From: Culex pipiens pallens | Taxonomy: Eukaryota; Arthropoda; Insecta; Diptera; Culicidae | Length of the DNA stretch: 64,000 nucleotides | Assembly: GCF_016801865.2 (NCBI RefSeq) | Contig: NC_068937.1 | Coordinates: 133,072,455-133,136,454 of the forward strand | Direction of reading: 5' to 3' | Part shown: positions 23,422 to 34,273 of the stretch, in pieces | Numbering within the stretch: the stretch's first letter is position 1 | Layout of the letters: each line of letters starts with the position of its first letter | Position numbers and translations under genes: made by a program | The notes under the pieces: generated by a model | The model's input: only the letters and a program-made list of their open reading frames with translations | Told to the model about the DNA's origin: nothing | Databases searched by the model: none

Positions 23422-25354
23422 TGAGCAATTCTCTACCAAACCGGCCGATTTCGACCATTTTTATTTTTTGTATTTTTTTATTTGGCTCAAGCTTTGTGGG
23501 GGCCTTCCCTATGACCAAAGAAGCCATTTTGCATCATTAGTTTGTCCATATAAATTTCCATACAAATTTGGCAGCTGTTCATACAAAAATGGTACATAAA
23601 TATTCGAAAATCTGTAACTTTTGAAGGAATTTTTTGATCAATTTGGTGTCTTCGGCAAAGTTGTAGGTATTGTTAAGGACTATTTAGAAAAAAATAGGTA
23701 CACGGAAAAAAAAATTTCCCGATTTTTTTATTAACTTTTTTTTCACAAAAACTCAAATTCCCAAAATACGTATTTTTTGATTTTCGAGATTTTTTGATAT
23801 GTTTTAGGGGACAAAAATCCGCAACTTTTGAGCTATAGAGAAACATGGTCAAAAAATCTGCCGCCGAGTTATAATTTTTTGAAAAACTGGTGATTTTTGG
23901 AAAAAATCGAAATTTCATACATAAAATTTTTTGACCTCATTTTTTTATGCAAAATTGAATTTGCAATCGAAAAGTACTTTACAGATTTTTTGATAAAGGG
24001 CTCCGTTTTCAAGATATAGCCACCGAAAGTTTGATTTTAGCGAAATATTTGCAGTTTTTCAATTTTTAAAAATAGTGACCATGAGTGACCATTTCTAAAA
24101 ATATGTTTTTTGAAAAGTTCAGAAAATTTACAATAAAATTGTATAAGAGACATTGAAGATTGGACCTCTGGTTGCTGAGATACAGCGTCTTAAAGAAAAA
24201 GAAACACGAAAATTGAAGTTTTCTAAGTCTCACCCAAACAGCCCACCATTTTCTAATGACGATATCTCAGCAATTAATGGTCCGATTTTCAATGTTAATA
24301 CATGAAACATTCGTAAAATTTTCCGATCTTTTCGAAAAAAATATTTTGAAAATTTTTAAATCAAGACTAACATTTTAAAAGGGCCAAACTTTGAATATTA
24401 TGCCCATTAAAAATGCTAGTATTGATTTAATTTTTTTCAAAATATTTTTTTCGAAAATATCGGAAAATTTCACGAATGTTTCATGTATTAACATTGAAAA
24501 TCGGACCATTAATTGCTGAGATATCGTCATTAGAAAATGGTGGGCTGTTTGGGTGAGACTTAGAAAACTTCAATTTTTGTGTTTCTTTTTCTTTAAGCCG
24601 CTGTATCTCAGCAACCAGAGGTCCAATCTTCAATGTCTCTTATACAATTTTATTGTAAATTTTCTGAACTTTTAAAAAACATATTTTTAGAAATGGTCAC
24701 TCATGGTCACTATTTTTGAAAATTGAAAAACTGCAAATAATTCGCTAAAATCAAACTTTCGGTGGCTATATCTTGAAAACGGAGCCCTTTATCAAAAAAT
24801 CTGTAAAGTACTTTTCGATTGCAAATTCAATTTTGCATAAAAAAATGAGGTCAAAAAATTTTATGTATGAAATTTCGAATTTTTCCAAAAATCACCAGTT
24901 TTTCAAAAAATCATAACTCGGCGGCAGATTTTTTGACCATGTTTCTCTATAGCTCAAAAGTTGCGGATTTTTGTCCCCTAAAACATATCAAAAAATCTCG
25001 AAAATCAAAAAATACGTATTTTGGGAATTTGAGTTTTTGTGAAAAAAAAGTTAATAAAAAAATCGGGAATTTTTTTTTTCCGTGTACCTATTTTTTTCTA
25101 AATAGTCCTTAATAATACCTACAACTTTGCCGAAGACACCAAATTGATCAAAAAATTCCTTCAAAAGTTACAGATTTTCGAATATTTACGTACCATTTTT
25201 GTATGAACAGCTGCCAAATTTGTATGGAAATTTATATGGACAAACTAATGATGCAAAATGGCTTCTTTGGTCATAGGGAAGGCCCCCACAAAGTTTGAGC
25301 CAAATCAAAAAATACAAAAAAAATCCATTTCCGGTTTTGGTAGAGAATTGCTCA
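23422..25354. repeat. Foldback element (1.93 kb, near-perfect arms)
   Basis: The two halves are reverse complements around about 24,390, starting GAGCAATTCTC and ending GAGAATTGCTC. Mirror-image 81-codon frames in each arm (23,673-23,918 minus and 24,867-25,112 plus) are a by-product. The arms carry GGTGTCTTCGGCAAAG. Very few mismatches separate the arms, so it is young or homogenised by conversion. Confidence 0.92.
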
Positions 25355-25859
25355 GTTATGCATTTTTGGGCTCTAGGCAGTGTTTTGAAAAAAATAATAT
25401 TTTCACGGGTATTTTTCAAGCACTTTGTTCAATGTTGTAAATGAGCACTACAAAGTGATGTTACAAATAAGAAAATTATTAAATTCTCATGATTTCATTA
25501 ATGTATGTAATGTATGCAAAATAAACCTTGATACAATCTTAATATTTTTTGTAATGAGCTTGAAGATAATTTATATGATAAATTGTGGTGTTCCGAAGAA
25601 TCATATAGCCGGCCTAAATAAATCCTTAAAAATGGTCAATTGCCTAGATAAGTTGCGTTTTACCAAATAACAAAAAAAAATTCAAATATGTGAGATGATT
25701 GCACGCTTTCATTTTCACGGACTGTTGACCTCCGAGCATCAGTTTTTAATGCGAATTAAAACGATCCAAAAAGTAAATTCAAATTCAAATGTTGAAACTT
25801 AACATAAAAATTCAGTTAATCTTTTATCCTTAAAGCCATTACCTTCACAAAAGTGAAAC
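25355..25859. other. AT-rich spacer
   Basis: AT-rich sequence between the foldback and the GC-rich island. It contains an 81-codon plus-strand frame (25,425-25,670) with no recognised domain, which I do not call. Confidence 0.4.
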
Positions 25860-26940
25860 TAACCTTCATATTATACGCATCCCCTCAAAGATCCCGAAAC
25901 AAACCCCTTTTTTCCCCACTGTAAGTGAAAAATCCCACCTGGACGTTTCACCCAGCACAAAATTGACTTATCCCCCCTTCACTTTGATCCGATCCCCAAA
26001 ATAAAAACTTTCAAAACACTGGTGGCTCCCATCCGCATCATCATCACCACTCTCTGCGATCGATGATGAAAGGTGTGTTTCCGTAAAGTGGCCATTATCG
26101 AACCTACCCTCAACCTCCTCCCCCGGGGCAGGCAGGTGTACTGGTCCCGCATAGAAATGGCCACATCTTCTCGACTTGTTTCGGGGTTTTTTTTAAAAGG
26201 ACACACGACGTCCTGTCCGAAAATAACAAAGAGCTTTTTTTCGAAAAGAAAGAGGGTAGTATAAACTCTGAAAGGAAAAAAGGGGGGAAAAGCTTAGTCT
26301 GATCCTTACGATTTTGTTGTTGTTGTTCCGGGTCTCTTTTCGAGGACACGATTCCGGTAGAGTCAGCCAGTCAAAAGGAGCGATACTTTTGTTTCTATTC
26401 AATAAAATGTTAATCCTCTTTAAGCAATCCTGGACCGACGACGAACGTCGCTTCTTCCGATCAGAACCCGAAAGCGCCTGCGAGTTATGCAGCACTGATG
26501 GCGCACCGTTACAGACACACACACAGACACGGGTACAGACACACTTGTACAGATCTTTTATTCAACGAATTCAATTTCCCAGAATCCTTTTTCTTGGCTG
26601 TGATTTTGGGTTGCACATACGCGAAATTCTTCCTTCACTCCGGATTTGGCACACTTTCACAATTTCCTTTCGAGTGTGTGTGTGTGCGTACGTTACACAC
26701 ATACGGTCACACATACGCCGACACACGCACTCACCGACGACGACGACTAAACGAGACGAAATCTGTGTCACTCGGTGGACGGCCCCAAAAAAGGGCAATA
26801 TTTTTTTTATTATTCCACTTTGGGGCGCCTGCAAGAGCGGCAACCCGCAATACACGACGGCGTCGTGCGCCCGGTCGGTATGCAACCACCAGGCAAAACA
26901 CACCCCAAGGCTCTTCTGCCCCGACGTGGTGGTAGAGAGT

Positions 26941-26948
26941 TATAAATA
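26941..26948 (+). promoter_or_regulatory. Candidate TATA box
   Basis: TATAAATA in a GC-rich setting. A weak initiator-like TTCACTC lies about 32 bases downstream, at 26,973-26,979. Placement is right for an insect core promoter, but no transcript evidence exists here. Confidence 0.3.
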
Positions 26949-27779
26949 TTTGCCGCTCGCCTCGCGACCTTCCTTCACTCTGTCACCGCTCGCGCTGGCT
27001 GGTGTTGGGACCAATCCGGAAGAACCCGGAATCTGGGACATGCACTTGCCACCGTTGTCGTCGTTCCGAGATACAGATGGCGCTACCATCCAACGTGAGC
27101 AGGGTCGCCGAGGGACTAAATTTTGCTGGTTCTATTTAATTGTACGCTTTTTCTGCACAAATATTCCGGATTTTTCTGTGGCTTTTTCGCCTGCAAGGTA
27201 GACTACCCCCACTACACGCTTGTCGTGGGATTAAATTCGGTCCCACAAAATCTTTTCAGTTGCCGGCTTCCCGACCAGTTCCCAGATCACTCACACAGGA
27301 TAACGACCTCACGGAGGAACTCGGGCAGCTGTCCCCGCCAGTGGCCATTAATCATCTTCACCGACTTCCGGAATGTCCGGCACGCACTAGCCTCTCTTAT
27401 CAGAACCACAATCCTTCCATAGGAAAAAAAATAAGGATGCTCACAAAGAAAATCTCTGCACCAAAGACAATTTATCTTCCGGAACCCGGAACCACGAAGA
27501 AATCGATTCCCCGCGCATCCAGAACCGTCCGGAGAACCGCACAACCGGAAGTCACTCGCGAAAAACGAACCCAAAGAAAATCCCCCTGAACTCAGCACCA
27601 ACCTTTCGCAGCACGTCCACAAGTCGGGAAATTTCCAACCCGAAATATCGCCGGAGATGCTCGCGGATCACACGCAAGGAAAGTACTGAATTTTCCGCCG
27701 CACCAGAATTGCTCGCACCGACTCCGGGGTGGACCAGAATCAACAACAAAAGACCGTTTCCGCGAGCAGCCGAAGCTCC

Positions 27780-27945
27780 GTTCGGCTCCTGTTCGGCTCC
27801 CGTTCGGCTCGCTCGCTCTCTCTCCGAGCGCGTCTCTCCCACTTTTGCGGATGAAAACACGGCCTGATAACGCAGCATGCTGGGCCGGAAAAAAGTGCAT
27901 CGCGAGAGAGCGAGCGAGAGAAACCTTCGAAAGAGCGAACCACGT
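27780..27945. promoter_or_regulatory. Paired CTCT / GAGA tracts
   Basis: GCTCGCTCTCTCTCCGAGCG (near 27,807) and CGCGAGAGAGCGAGCGAGAG (near 27,902) form an inverted pair about 70 bases apart. A CACGTG E-box lies just downstream in CCACGTGACGTG (near 27,940). GAGA-factor sites of this density are typical of insect promoters and Polycomb elements. Confidence 0.35.
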
Positions 27946-28260
27946 GACGTGCCAGAAAAAATGTCGCGCTGTCAAAAAGTGGAAAAGTGTTGCGCGACGC
28001 AAACCAGCGTGTCACAGGGAGAGTGTTGCAATCGCGGAGAGAGTGAGTGTCACCTTGAGCGCTGTGAACATGCCGCAAATTGTGTGTTTATTTACGAGGG
28101 AGGGAAAACGTGAACGGATCAAAACATAATTTATGGCGGGATCGAATTGCAGCAGGAGGGAGGAGATTTTTCTAGGGATCTTTTTTTCTTCTTTCGTTTA
28201 GTTGGATGCAGTGCTGATGCAGTTGTGTTCTGAAAAGGGAGAAAGTAAGAAGCGTGGAAA

Positions 28261-29190
28261 AAAAAGTTATGAATAAAATAATCATTATTGTAATCCAATA
28301 TACGCAATTATTGAAGTAATAAAGATTTGTAACCATAGCTCACTCCAAATTCAAGTCAATTATGCATGGAATTTAAATTTTAAGAAACATCTTCTCATGT
28401 TTATATTTCAATATATATTTTTTCATAAAAATTATTACTATGACAAACTTCTCTCCGAATACGAAAAATAGTTTGCAGAAGAATAATCACTTCCATTTAC
28501 TCTAATAATTTAGCTAGTAGAAAAACTCTTTCGAAAATCAAAATTGTTTGCACTGTTTTTTATATTTTAAACAAATCCTAAGTTGAATTCTCGAAAGCGT
28601 TGCACCTCATATTTTTGTAAAAAGCAGTTATCCAAGATTTCTCAAAGAAAAAGTCTATAATTATTTTTTGTACTTTTTATTTGGATGAAACTTTGTCCAT
28701 CGATTCTTTAAGTCCAAAAAAGCAATTTTACATTTTGAAATTAACTTTTTATCACAAAAATATCGGATTTGACGAATTTTATATACTTTTTAATTCATTG
28801 GTACAGTTCAGACTTGGTTATCCGAAGCCCTCGTAAAAATTTCACTTTAGATAATCGAATCACGACAAATTTTGTTTTTTTATTTATGATTGTCGAGCCT
28901 AAATATGATCCCTAAACTACTATAAAAAAATCATTTTTATTAAAACCAAGGTGGCGACCAAAATGGCGTTGATGAAATAATGAAAATATTCATTTTTTTT
29001 TTGTCGCAGGATTCCAGTTTGATAATAAGGCAACGTGATTCGGATCGTTTAAAAATATTTAGAATTTTTATAATATTCCGATGTAAAGCACCGCAAAAAG
29101 TTTTGTTTACGCTAAATAAAAATTGACAATACTGAGAAATTTTAGAAACTAATAATTGCAAATCAAGCGGACAGGTGGATAATGTATTTA
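28261..29190. other. AT-rich DNA with one MITE-like end
   Basis: Mostly featureless. Near 28,802, TACAGTTCAGACTTGGTTAT resembles the terminal sequence of TA-inserting pogo/Tigger-like MITEs. I found no matching opposite end, so it may be truncated. Confidence 0.4.
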
Positions 29191-30398
29191 AATGACTCAA
29201 ACTTTGTGGGTGCCTTCCCTATGACCAAAGAAGCTATTTTGTGATCCATACAAGTCTCCATACAATTTTGGCAGCTGTCCATACAAAAATGGTACGTAAA
29301 TATTCGAATATCTGTAACTTATGATAAATTTTCTGATCAATTTGATGTCTTCGGCAAGTATTGTTGAGGACTATTGAGAAAAAATAGGTACACTGAAAAA
29401 AAATTTGCCGATTTTTTAATTAACATTTTTTCACAAAAACTCAATTTCCCAAAATACGTATTTTTTGATTTTCGAGATTTTTTGATATGTTTAAGAGGAC
29501 AAAAACTTGCAACTTTTGAGCCATAGAGAAACATGGTCAAAAAATCTGCCGCCAAGTTATGATTTTTTGAAAAAATAGTGATTTTTGGAAAAAATCGAAG
29601 TTTTATGCAACAACAAATTTGACGTAATTTTTTTAATTTAAAATTGAATTTCCAATCGAAAAGTACTTCACAGATTTTTTAATAAAAGGCTCTGTTTTCA
29701 AGATATAGCCACAGAAAGTTTGATTTTAGCGAAATATTTGCAGTTTTTCGATTTTTAAAAAAAGGTCACCATGAGTGACCATTTCCAAAAATATTTTTTT
29801 TTAATAGTTCAGAAAATTTGCTATAAAATTGTCTAGGGACCATCCATAAACCACGTGGACACTTTTTTGGAATTCACGAACCCCCCCCCCCTTCGTGGAC
29901 AATTGTCCATACAAAAAAAAATCTTTTTTGTATGGAGCGTGGACAATCGCCATACCCCCCCCCCCCCTAAAGTGTCCACGTGGTTTATGGATGGTCCCCT
30001 AAGAGACATTGAAGATTGGACCTCTCGTTGCTGAGATACAGCGGCTTAAACAAAAAAAAACACGAAAATTGAAGTTTTCGAAGTCTCACCCAAACTGCCC
30101 ACCATTTTCTAATGTCGATATCTCAGCAACTAATGTTCCGAATTTCAATGTTAAAACATGAAACATTCGTGAAATTTTCCGATCTTCTCGAAATACATTC
30201 ATTCAAAAGTTACAGATATTCGAATATTTACGTACCATTTTTGTATGGACAGCTGCAAAAATTGTATCGAGACTTGTATGGGTGAACCAATGACACAAAA
30301 TAGCTTCTTTGGTCATAGGGAAGGCACCCACAAAGTTTGATCTAAATAAAAAAATACATATAAAATCTACTTCCGGTTTTGGTAGAGAATTGCTCTAA
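29190..30398. repeat. Degenerate foldback, relative of the 23.4-kb element
   Basis: Both arms match the 23,422-25,354 element with many substitutions and deletions. Most of the second arm's interior is missing. It carries the later MITE insertion at 29,836-29,998. It ends in GGTAGAGAATTGCTC like its relative. Confidence 0.85.
29836..29998. mobile_element. 163-bp MITE with GGGACCATCC ends
   Basis: GGGACCATCCATAAACCACG and its reverse complement form the ends, and CTA flanks both sides (29,833-29,835 and 29,999-30,001). The related foldback at about 24,129-24,155 preserves the empty site, which defines the insertion. The interior is C-runs around a short inverted GTGGACAAT segment. It is non-coding. 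Confidence 0.9.
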
Positions 30399-31131
30399 TG
30401 GTAAAATCATGGATCGTAATTTAAATTTTTATTCTCAATTCGTTTATATTGTTAACTTCTCACATCAAACATTGATAATTTCTAATTATCACACATTACA
30501 CAGCAAAAGTAGTAATTCTGTAGCATGTTAAAAGAATGAGTTCCAAATCAATTTTCATTTTTTTTGAAACTAGTGTCAAACTTAGATTTGCGTTAATTCT
30601 TCTAGCTATTCAACGGCCTGTGTGAAAAAACTGTTTATTTTTGCATTTCCGCCGTGAAACTACTTACTTTTCCTGTCATTCTCGAACGACGAAACAACCT
30701 ACTTTTCTGTACCAAAAAAAAAACAGAATCGAGTAGTAACCCTTTTCAAAACAAATGAACAACAGAGGCTGAAAAGTTGAACTTTTCAGCACTTGTTTTG
30801 ATTTAAATTTTTAACGATTCATTGACTCAATGCATGGACATTTGTCCTAAAATTCTTTTCAAAGGGTGCTTTTTTCGGAATTGCAAAAAAACGTTGTATA
30901 GAACTCGTTGCAAAACTTGATTTTTTTCAACACTCGTCGTATTTATCCAACTCAGTGAACCGCGTTGGATAAATGTACGACTCGTGCTGAAAAAATCATC
31001 TTTTTGCAACTTGTTGCATAAACTACTATTTTTAATCAGATTTCAAACAAACGCGTTAGTAAATGCTATTGTGGCGTTTGTTTCTCACAAGATTTAAACA
31101 GCGCCGTTTAGATGTCATCTAGAAACAGGTG
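30399..31131. other. Spacer with a hairpin repeat
   Basis: Mainly AT-rich. About 30,885-31,020 forms an inverted repeat around 30,957: CGTATTTATCCAAC pairs with GTTGGATAAATGTACG, flanked by paired GATTTTTTTC and GAAAAAATC. A short palindrome GAAAAGTTGAACTTTTC lies near 30,770. This is the 3' flank of the receptor gene. Confidence 0.55.
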
Positions 31132-32847
31132 TTAAAAAGATTGGTCGCTGCTAACTTCTTCCGTTGACTGACCGCAGCCTGGCTGGAGGTGATTCACCCC
31201 TGCTGTTTCCGCTTGAGAAGATCGTAAACAAAACTTCAGACGTTTGACGATTGTTCTCCAGTGCGCTTGTGCCCAGCTTAGAACAAGTTCTACCACCAGT
31301 GCGGCCCCTGCCCCAGACAATCCAAACAGCAACGCCATCCACGGCAGCGCCAAGTCGGCAAAGTGTAGCTCTTCATCGTTTTCATCAGTTGGCAGTTGCC
31401 GGGCAAAGTGGTCCACTTTGGATTTAAAAACGTCTCGGATGCCACTTTCGATCAACGCGTGGCACACGAACTGAAGCACCTCCAGCAGGTCACTTCGCCT
31501 GGAAAGCCGAAACATGTAAATTGCCATGTTAAGCGTCTGGTCCATAATGTTGTAGCGGAACATTCGGTTTGCGGTGTCGTAGTACATCGGCAGCACGCGT
31601 TCGGCCGTTTCACGGACGACCACGTGGGCATGCTCCAGATCCATGTTGAATACTGACTCATTGCTTACGACTAACAAGTCACCTAAAATGTGATGCTTGC
31701 GAAGGTAGTGGTACGTGCGTTGATTTGTTTTAATCCTTACTCCGGATTCAACCAGATCCTCAAGGGTTTGGATTGGGTAGTTTGCCGGACGGTCGATCAG
31801 CAGTGATATCAGAATTGTACTATATGCATTGGTTATGAAGAACATCAACACCACCATGGGAAAGAGTATAAGTTTCTCTCGTCTTGTGGCGACGTGCAAA
31901 TCGTACTCCTCAAATCCACACACAGCAAACAGAAATGGTTCATTGCGCATTGTGGAAGGTATTGTGATGTAAAAGATTTCCAAGATGCAAATGAGTATCA
32001 GAAGTACCATCCAAACCATCCAACTGAACGGCACAAAAAACAGTTGCATCACATTTACTGGATCTCTCGGGACCAGAATTACTTCAGAGCTAATAGTTCC
32101 AGTGATCAATTCATCGAACAAGGATTGTCTTTCTCTCTGATTGTAAAGCGTACAATCAAAGTCCACGTTGTTGTCGATCATGTAGTTTTCAAAACAAAAA
32201 TCGCTCACTTCTCGACATGGGTGCCAAATGCGGTATAAGGTAGTATTCATCAGTAAGGCTGTTTGATACAATAAAACTCTTGCAAATACTCCACATCCGT
32301 ATCCATCTCTTTCCAAAAAGGTAATTCTTTTTTCATGACGGCTCCAAAGAGCTGATCTATCAAACATCAGTTCCGGATCTAAATATAGCTCATCATAGAT
32401 TCTCACCATCACAGCCCTATAAAATTTCGCATTCCTCAAAAGATGAATATAGTGACCTGTTTGTTGTTCCGATGTCAACAGTATCAATACCTTGGTACTA
32501 GATTTAAACGCCTGCAAACTTTTGCCAATTTGGTTGATACACCAAATAACCTCTCCTTGCATCACAATCAGCGTCGGTTCCAACGGCAAGTGGCCGATAA
32601 TGCCGGTGTCGAAACCACACGAGATGACCAGTCGCGAAACGTGTTCCAACTGCGGACTCCGTATCGTCTCATCCAGGGCATCTCCGCCGTACAGCTTGTA
32701 GAAGACGACCCTTGGGACGCCCGATTCGATCGACGCAAGATGCTTGACGGTTGCTTCGGCGATTTCGTTTGATGGGACGATCTTTGTTAGAACAGTGCGG
32801 CAAAAAATCACCGTCAGCAGGATCACAACTCGTCCGGAACGGTCCAT
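31132..32847 (-). CDS. Divergent ionotropic receptor (chemosensory)
   Basis: A single-exon receptor of 571 residues from the ATG at 32,847. The frame stays open 30 codons further upstream but has no ATG there. A signal-peptide-like start (MDRSGRVVILLTVIFC) precedes the extracellular half. A hydrophobic segment lies at about 272-295 (FVPFSWMVWMVLLILICILE). A second at about 327-351 ends in NAYSTILISLL, the position of the glutamate-receptor M3 segment, and is followed by PIQTLEDLVESG, the conserved start of the S2 lobe. A last segment lies at about 499-524, before a short cytoplasmic tail. This order is that of insect ionotropic receptors, ligand-gated cation channels in chemosensory neuron membranes. 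The length fits the family and the lack of introns fits its divergent, often gustatory, branch. Canonical glutamate-binding residues are not evident. The ligand and exact subfamily cannot be read from the sequence. A foldback begins about 240 bp upstream of the start. Confidence 0.87.
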   Translation of the reverse strand: MDRSGRVVILLTVIFCRTVLTKIVPSNEIAEATVKHLASIESGVPRVVFYKLYGGDALDETIRSPQLEHVSRLVISCGFDTGIIGHLPLEPTLIVMQGEVIWCINQIGKSLQAFKSSTKVLILLTSEQQTGHYIHLLRNAKFYRAVMVRIYDELYLDPELMFDRSALWSRHEKRITFLERDGYGCGVFARVLLYQTALLMNTTLYRIWHPCREVSDFCFENYMIDNNVDFDCTLYNQRERQSLFDELITGTISSEVILVPRDPVNVMQLFFVPFSWMVWMVLLILICILEIFYITIPSTMRNEPFLFAVCGFEEYDLHVATRREKLILFPMVVLMFFITNAYSTILISLLIDRPANYPIQTLEDLVESGVRIKTNQRTYHYLRKHHILGDLLVVSNESVFNMDLEHAHVVVRETAERVLPMYYDTANRMFRYNIMDQTLNMAIYMFRLSRRSDLLEVLQFVCHALIESGIRDVFKSKVDHFARQLPTDENDEELHFADLALPWMALLFGLSGAGAALVVELVLSWAQAHWRTIVKRLKFCLRSSQAETAGVNHLQPGCGQSTEEVSSDQSF

Positions 32848-33086
32848 GATTGCGGTGCAACTGGTTGAGGTGACACCCCGTGGTGAAAGGTCATACGGAC
32901 TATGCTGCCGACGAGTAATGAGTAGTCTGTGATGCAAACACGTGGCCGTGGAACACTATAATTTTTAAGAGCAGCAGCTTATCGACGAACTCGTGCCTCA
33001 AAACGTTTTAAAAGCGTCAAATCTACGATATTTTGAAATACTCCAAACATCAATTTATGTTTTACCTTCTGACTTAAGGAGTTACA

Positions 33087-34273
33087 TACATGTGGGTAAT
33101 TCTCCGCCAACTCACACAGCAGTTGCCCCGACCCCTCTTCGATTTGCTTGAAACTTTGTCCTAAGGGGTAACTTTTGTCTCTGATCACGAATCCGAGGTC
33201 CGTTTGTTGATATCTTGTGACGGAGCGACGGTACGACCCCTTCCATTTTTGAACATGCAAAAAAAGAGGTGTTTTTCAATAATTTGCAGCTTGAAACGGT
33301 GATGAGATAGAAATTTGGTGTCAAAGGGACTTTTATATAAAATTAGACGCCTGATTTAATGGCGTTCTCAGAATTCCGAAAAAAACGTATTTTTCATCGG
33401 AAAATAAACACTAAAAAAGTTTTAAAAAACTCTGCCATTTTCCGTTACTTGACTGTAAATTTTTTTGGAACATGTCATTTTAAGAGTGTAACAATGTTCT
33501 ACAAAGTTGTAGAGCAGACAGTTACAAAAATATTGATATATAAATATAAGGGGTTTGCTTGCAAACATCACGAGTAATCGTGATTTTACGAAAAAAATTT
33601 TTTGAAAAAGTTACATTTTGCGGATTCTCTTTGTTACGTCGTCCGTGTCTGTCGCGGGTGACGATGAACGGGCATGAATAACGACGACAACCTTTTTTAA
33701 ATTTTTTTTCGTAAAATCGCGATAGCTCGTGATATTCATTAGCAAACCCCTCATGTTTATGTATCGAAATTTATGTAAATGTCTGCTCTACAACTTTGTG
33801 AAACATTATTACACGCTAAAAAATAGCCCTGCAAAATTAGAAAAAACACGAAATTTTAAAAAGAAATTTTTTGAAAATGACATGTGCCAAAAAATTTTAA
33901 CAGTTGAGTAACGGAAAATGGCAGAGTTTTTTAAACTTTTTTAAGTGTTTTGTTCGATGAAAAATACGTTTTTTCGAAATTCTGAGTACGCCATCAAATC
34001 GGTCGTCTAATTTAACATAAAAGTCCCTTTGACACCAAATTTCTATCTCATCACCGTTTCAGGCTGCAAATTATTGAAAAACACCTCTTTTTTCGTATGT
34101 TCAAAAATGAAAGGGGTCGTACCGCCCTTCCGTCACGAGATGTCAACAAACGGACATCGAATTCGTGATCAGGGACAAAAGTTACCCCTTAGAACAAAGT
34201 TTCACGCAAATCGAAGAGGGGTTGGGGCAACTTTTCCCGATTTCGTGTGAGTTGGTAAAAAATTACCCATGTA
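33087..34273. repeat. Foldback element upstream of the receptor
   Basis: Left TACATGTGGGTAATTCTCCG pairs with right AATTACCCATGTA. Arms of about 550 bp meet near 33,680, with scattered mismatches. It includes CTTTGTCCTAAGGGG, related to the sequence at the centre of the giant palindrome. It occupies the likely proximal upstream region of the receptor gene. Short ORFs here are arm sequence. Confidence 0.88.

Larger units (their letters stand above)
25860..28260. promoter_or_regulatory. CpG-rich, GAGA-rich regulatory-like island
   Basis: This block has the highest GC and CpG content of the non-satellite sequence, no transposon structure, and long open frames in several registers on both strands (up to 295 codons at 26,314-27,201). 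Open frames on both strands point to stop-poor composition rather than coding. CA/TG runs occur at 26,513-26,545 and 26,675-26,735. It includes a TATA-like site and GAGA tracts (separate entries). It resembles the promoter and 5' leader of a gene whose coding exons lie elsewhere; the strand is undecided. Confidence 0.4.

Noticed and set aside
23673..25112. Mirror 81-codon frames as a duplicated gene pair
   Set aside because: They are the two arms of one inverted repeat; related foldbacks have the frame broken.
26314..27201. 295-codon open frame as a protein gene
   Set aside because: Other frames on both strands are equally open in this GC-rich, stop-poor block; the translation has low-complexity CA-repeat stretches and no domain.
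32848..32937. Thirty-residue N-terminal extension of the receptor
   Set aside because: The extension has no ATG, and the downstream ATG is followed by a signal-peptide-like sequence.
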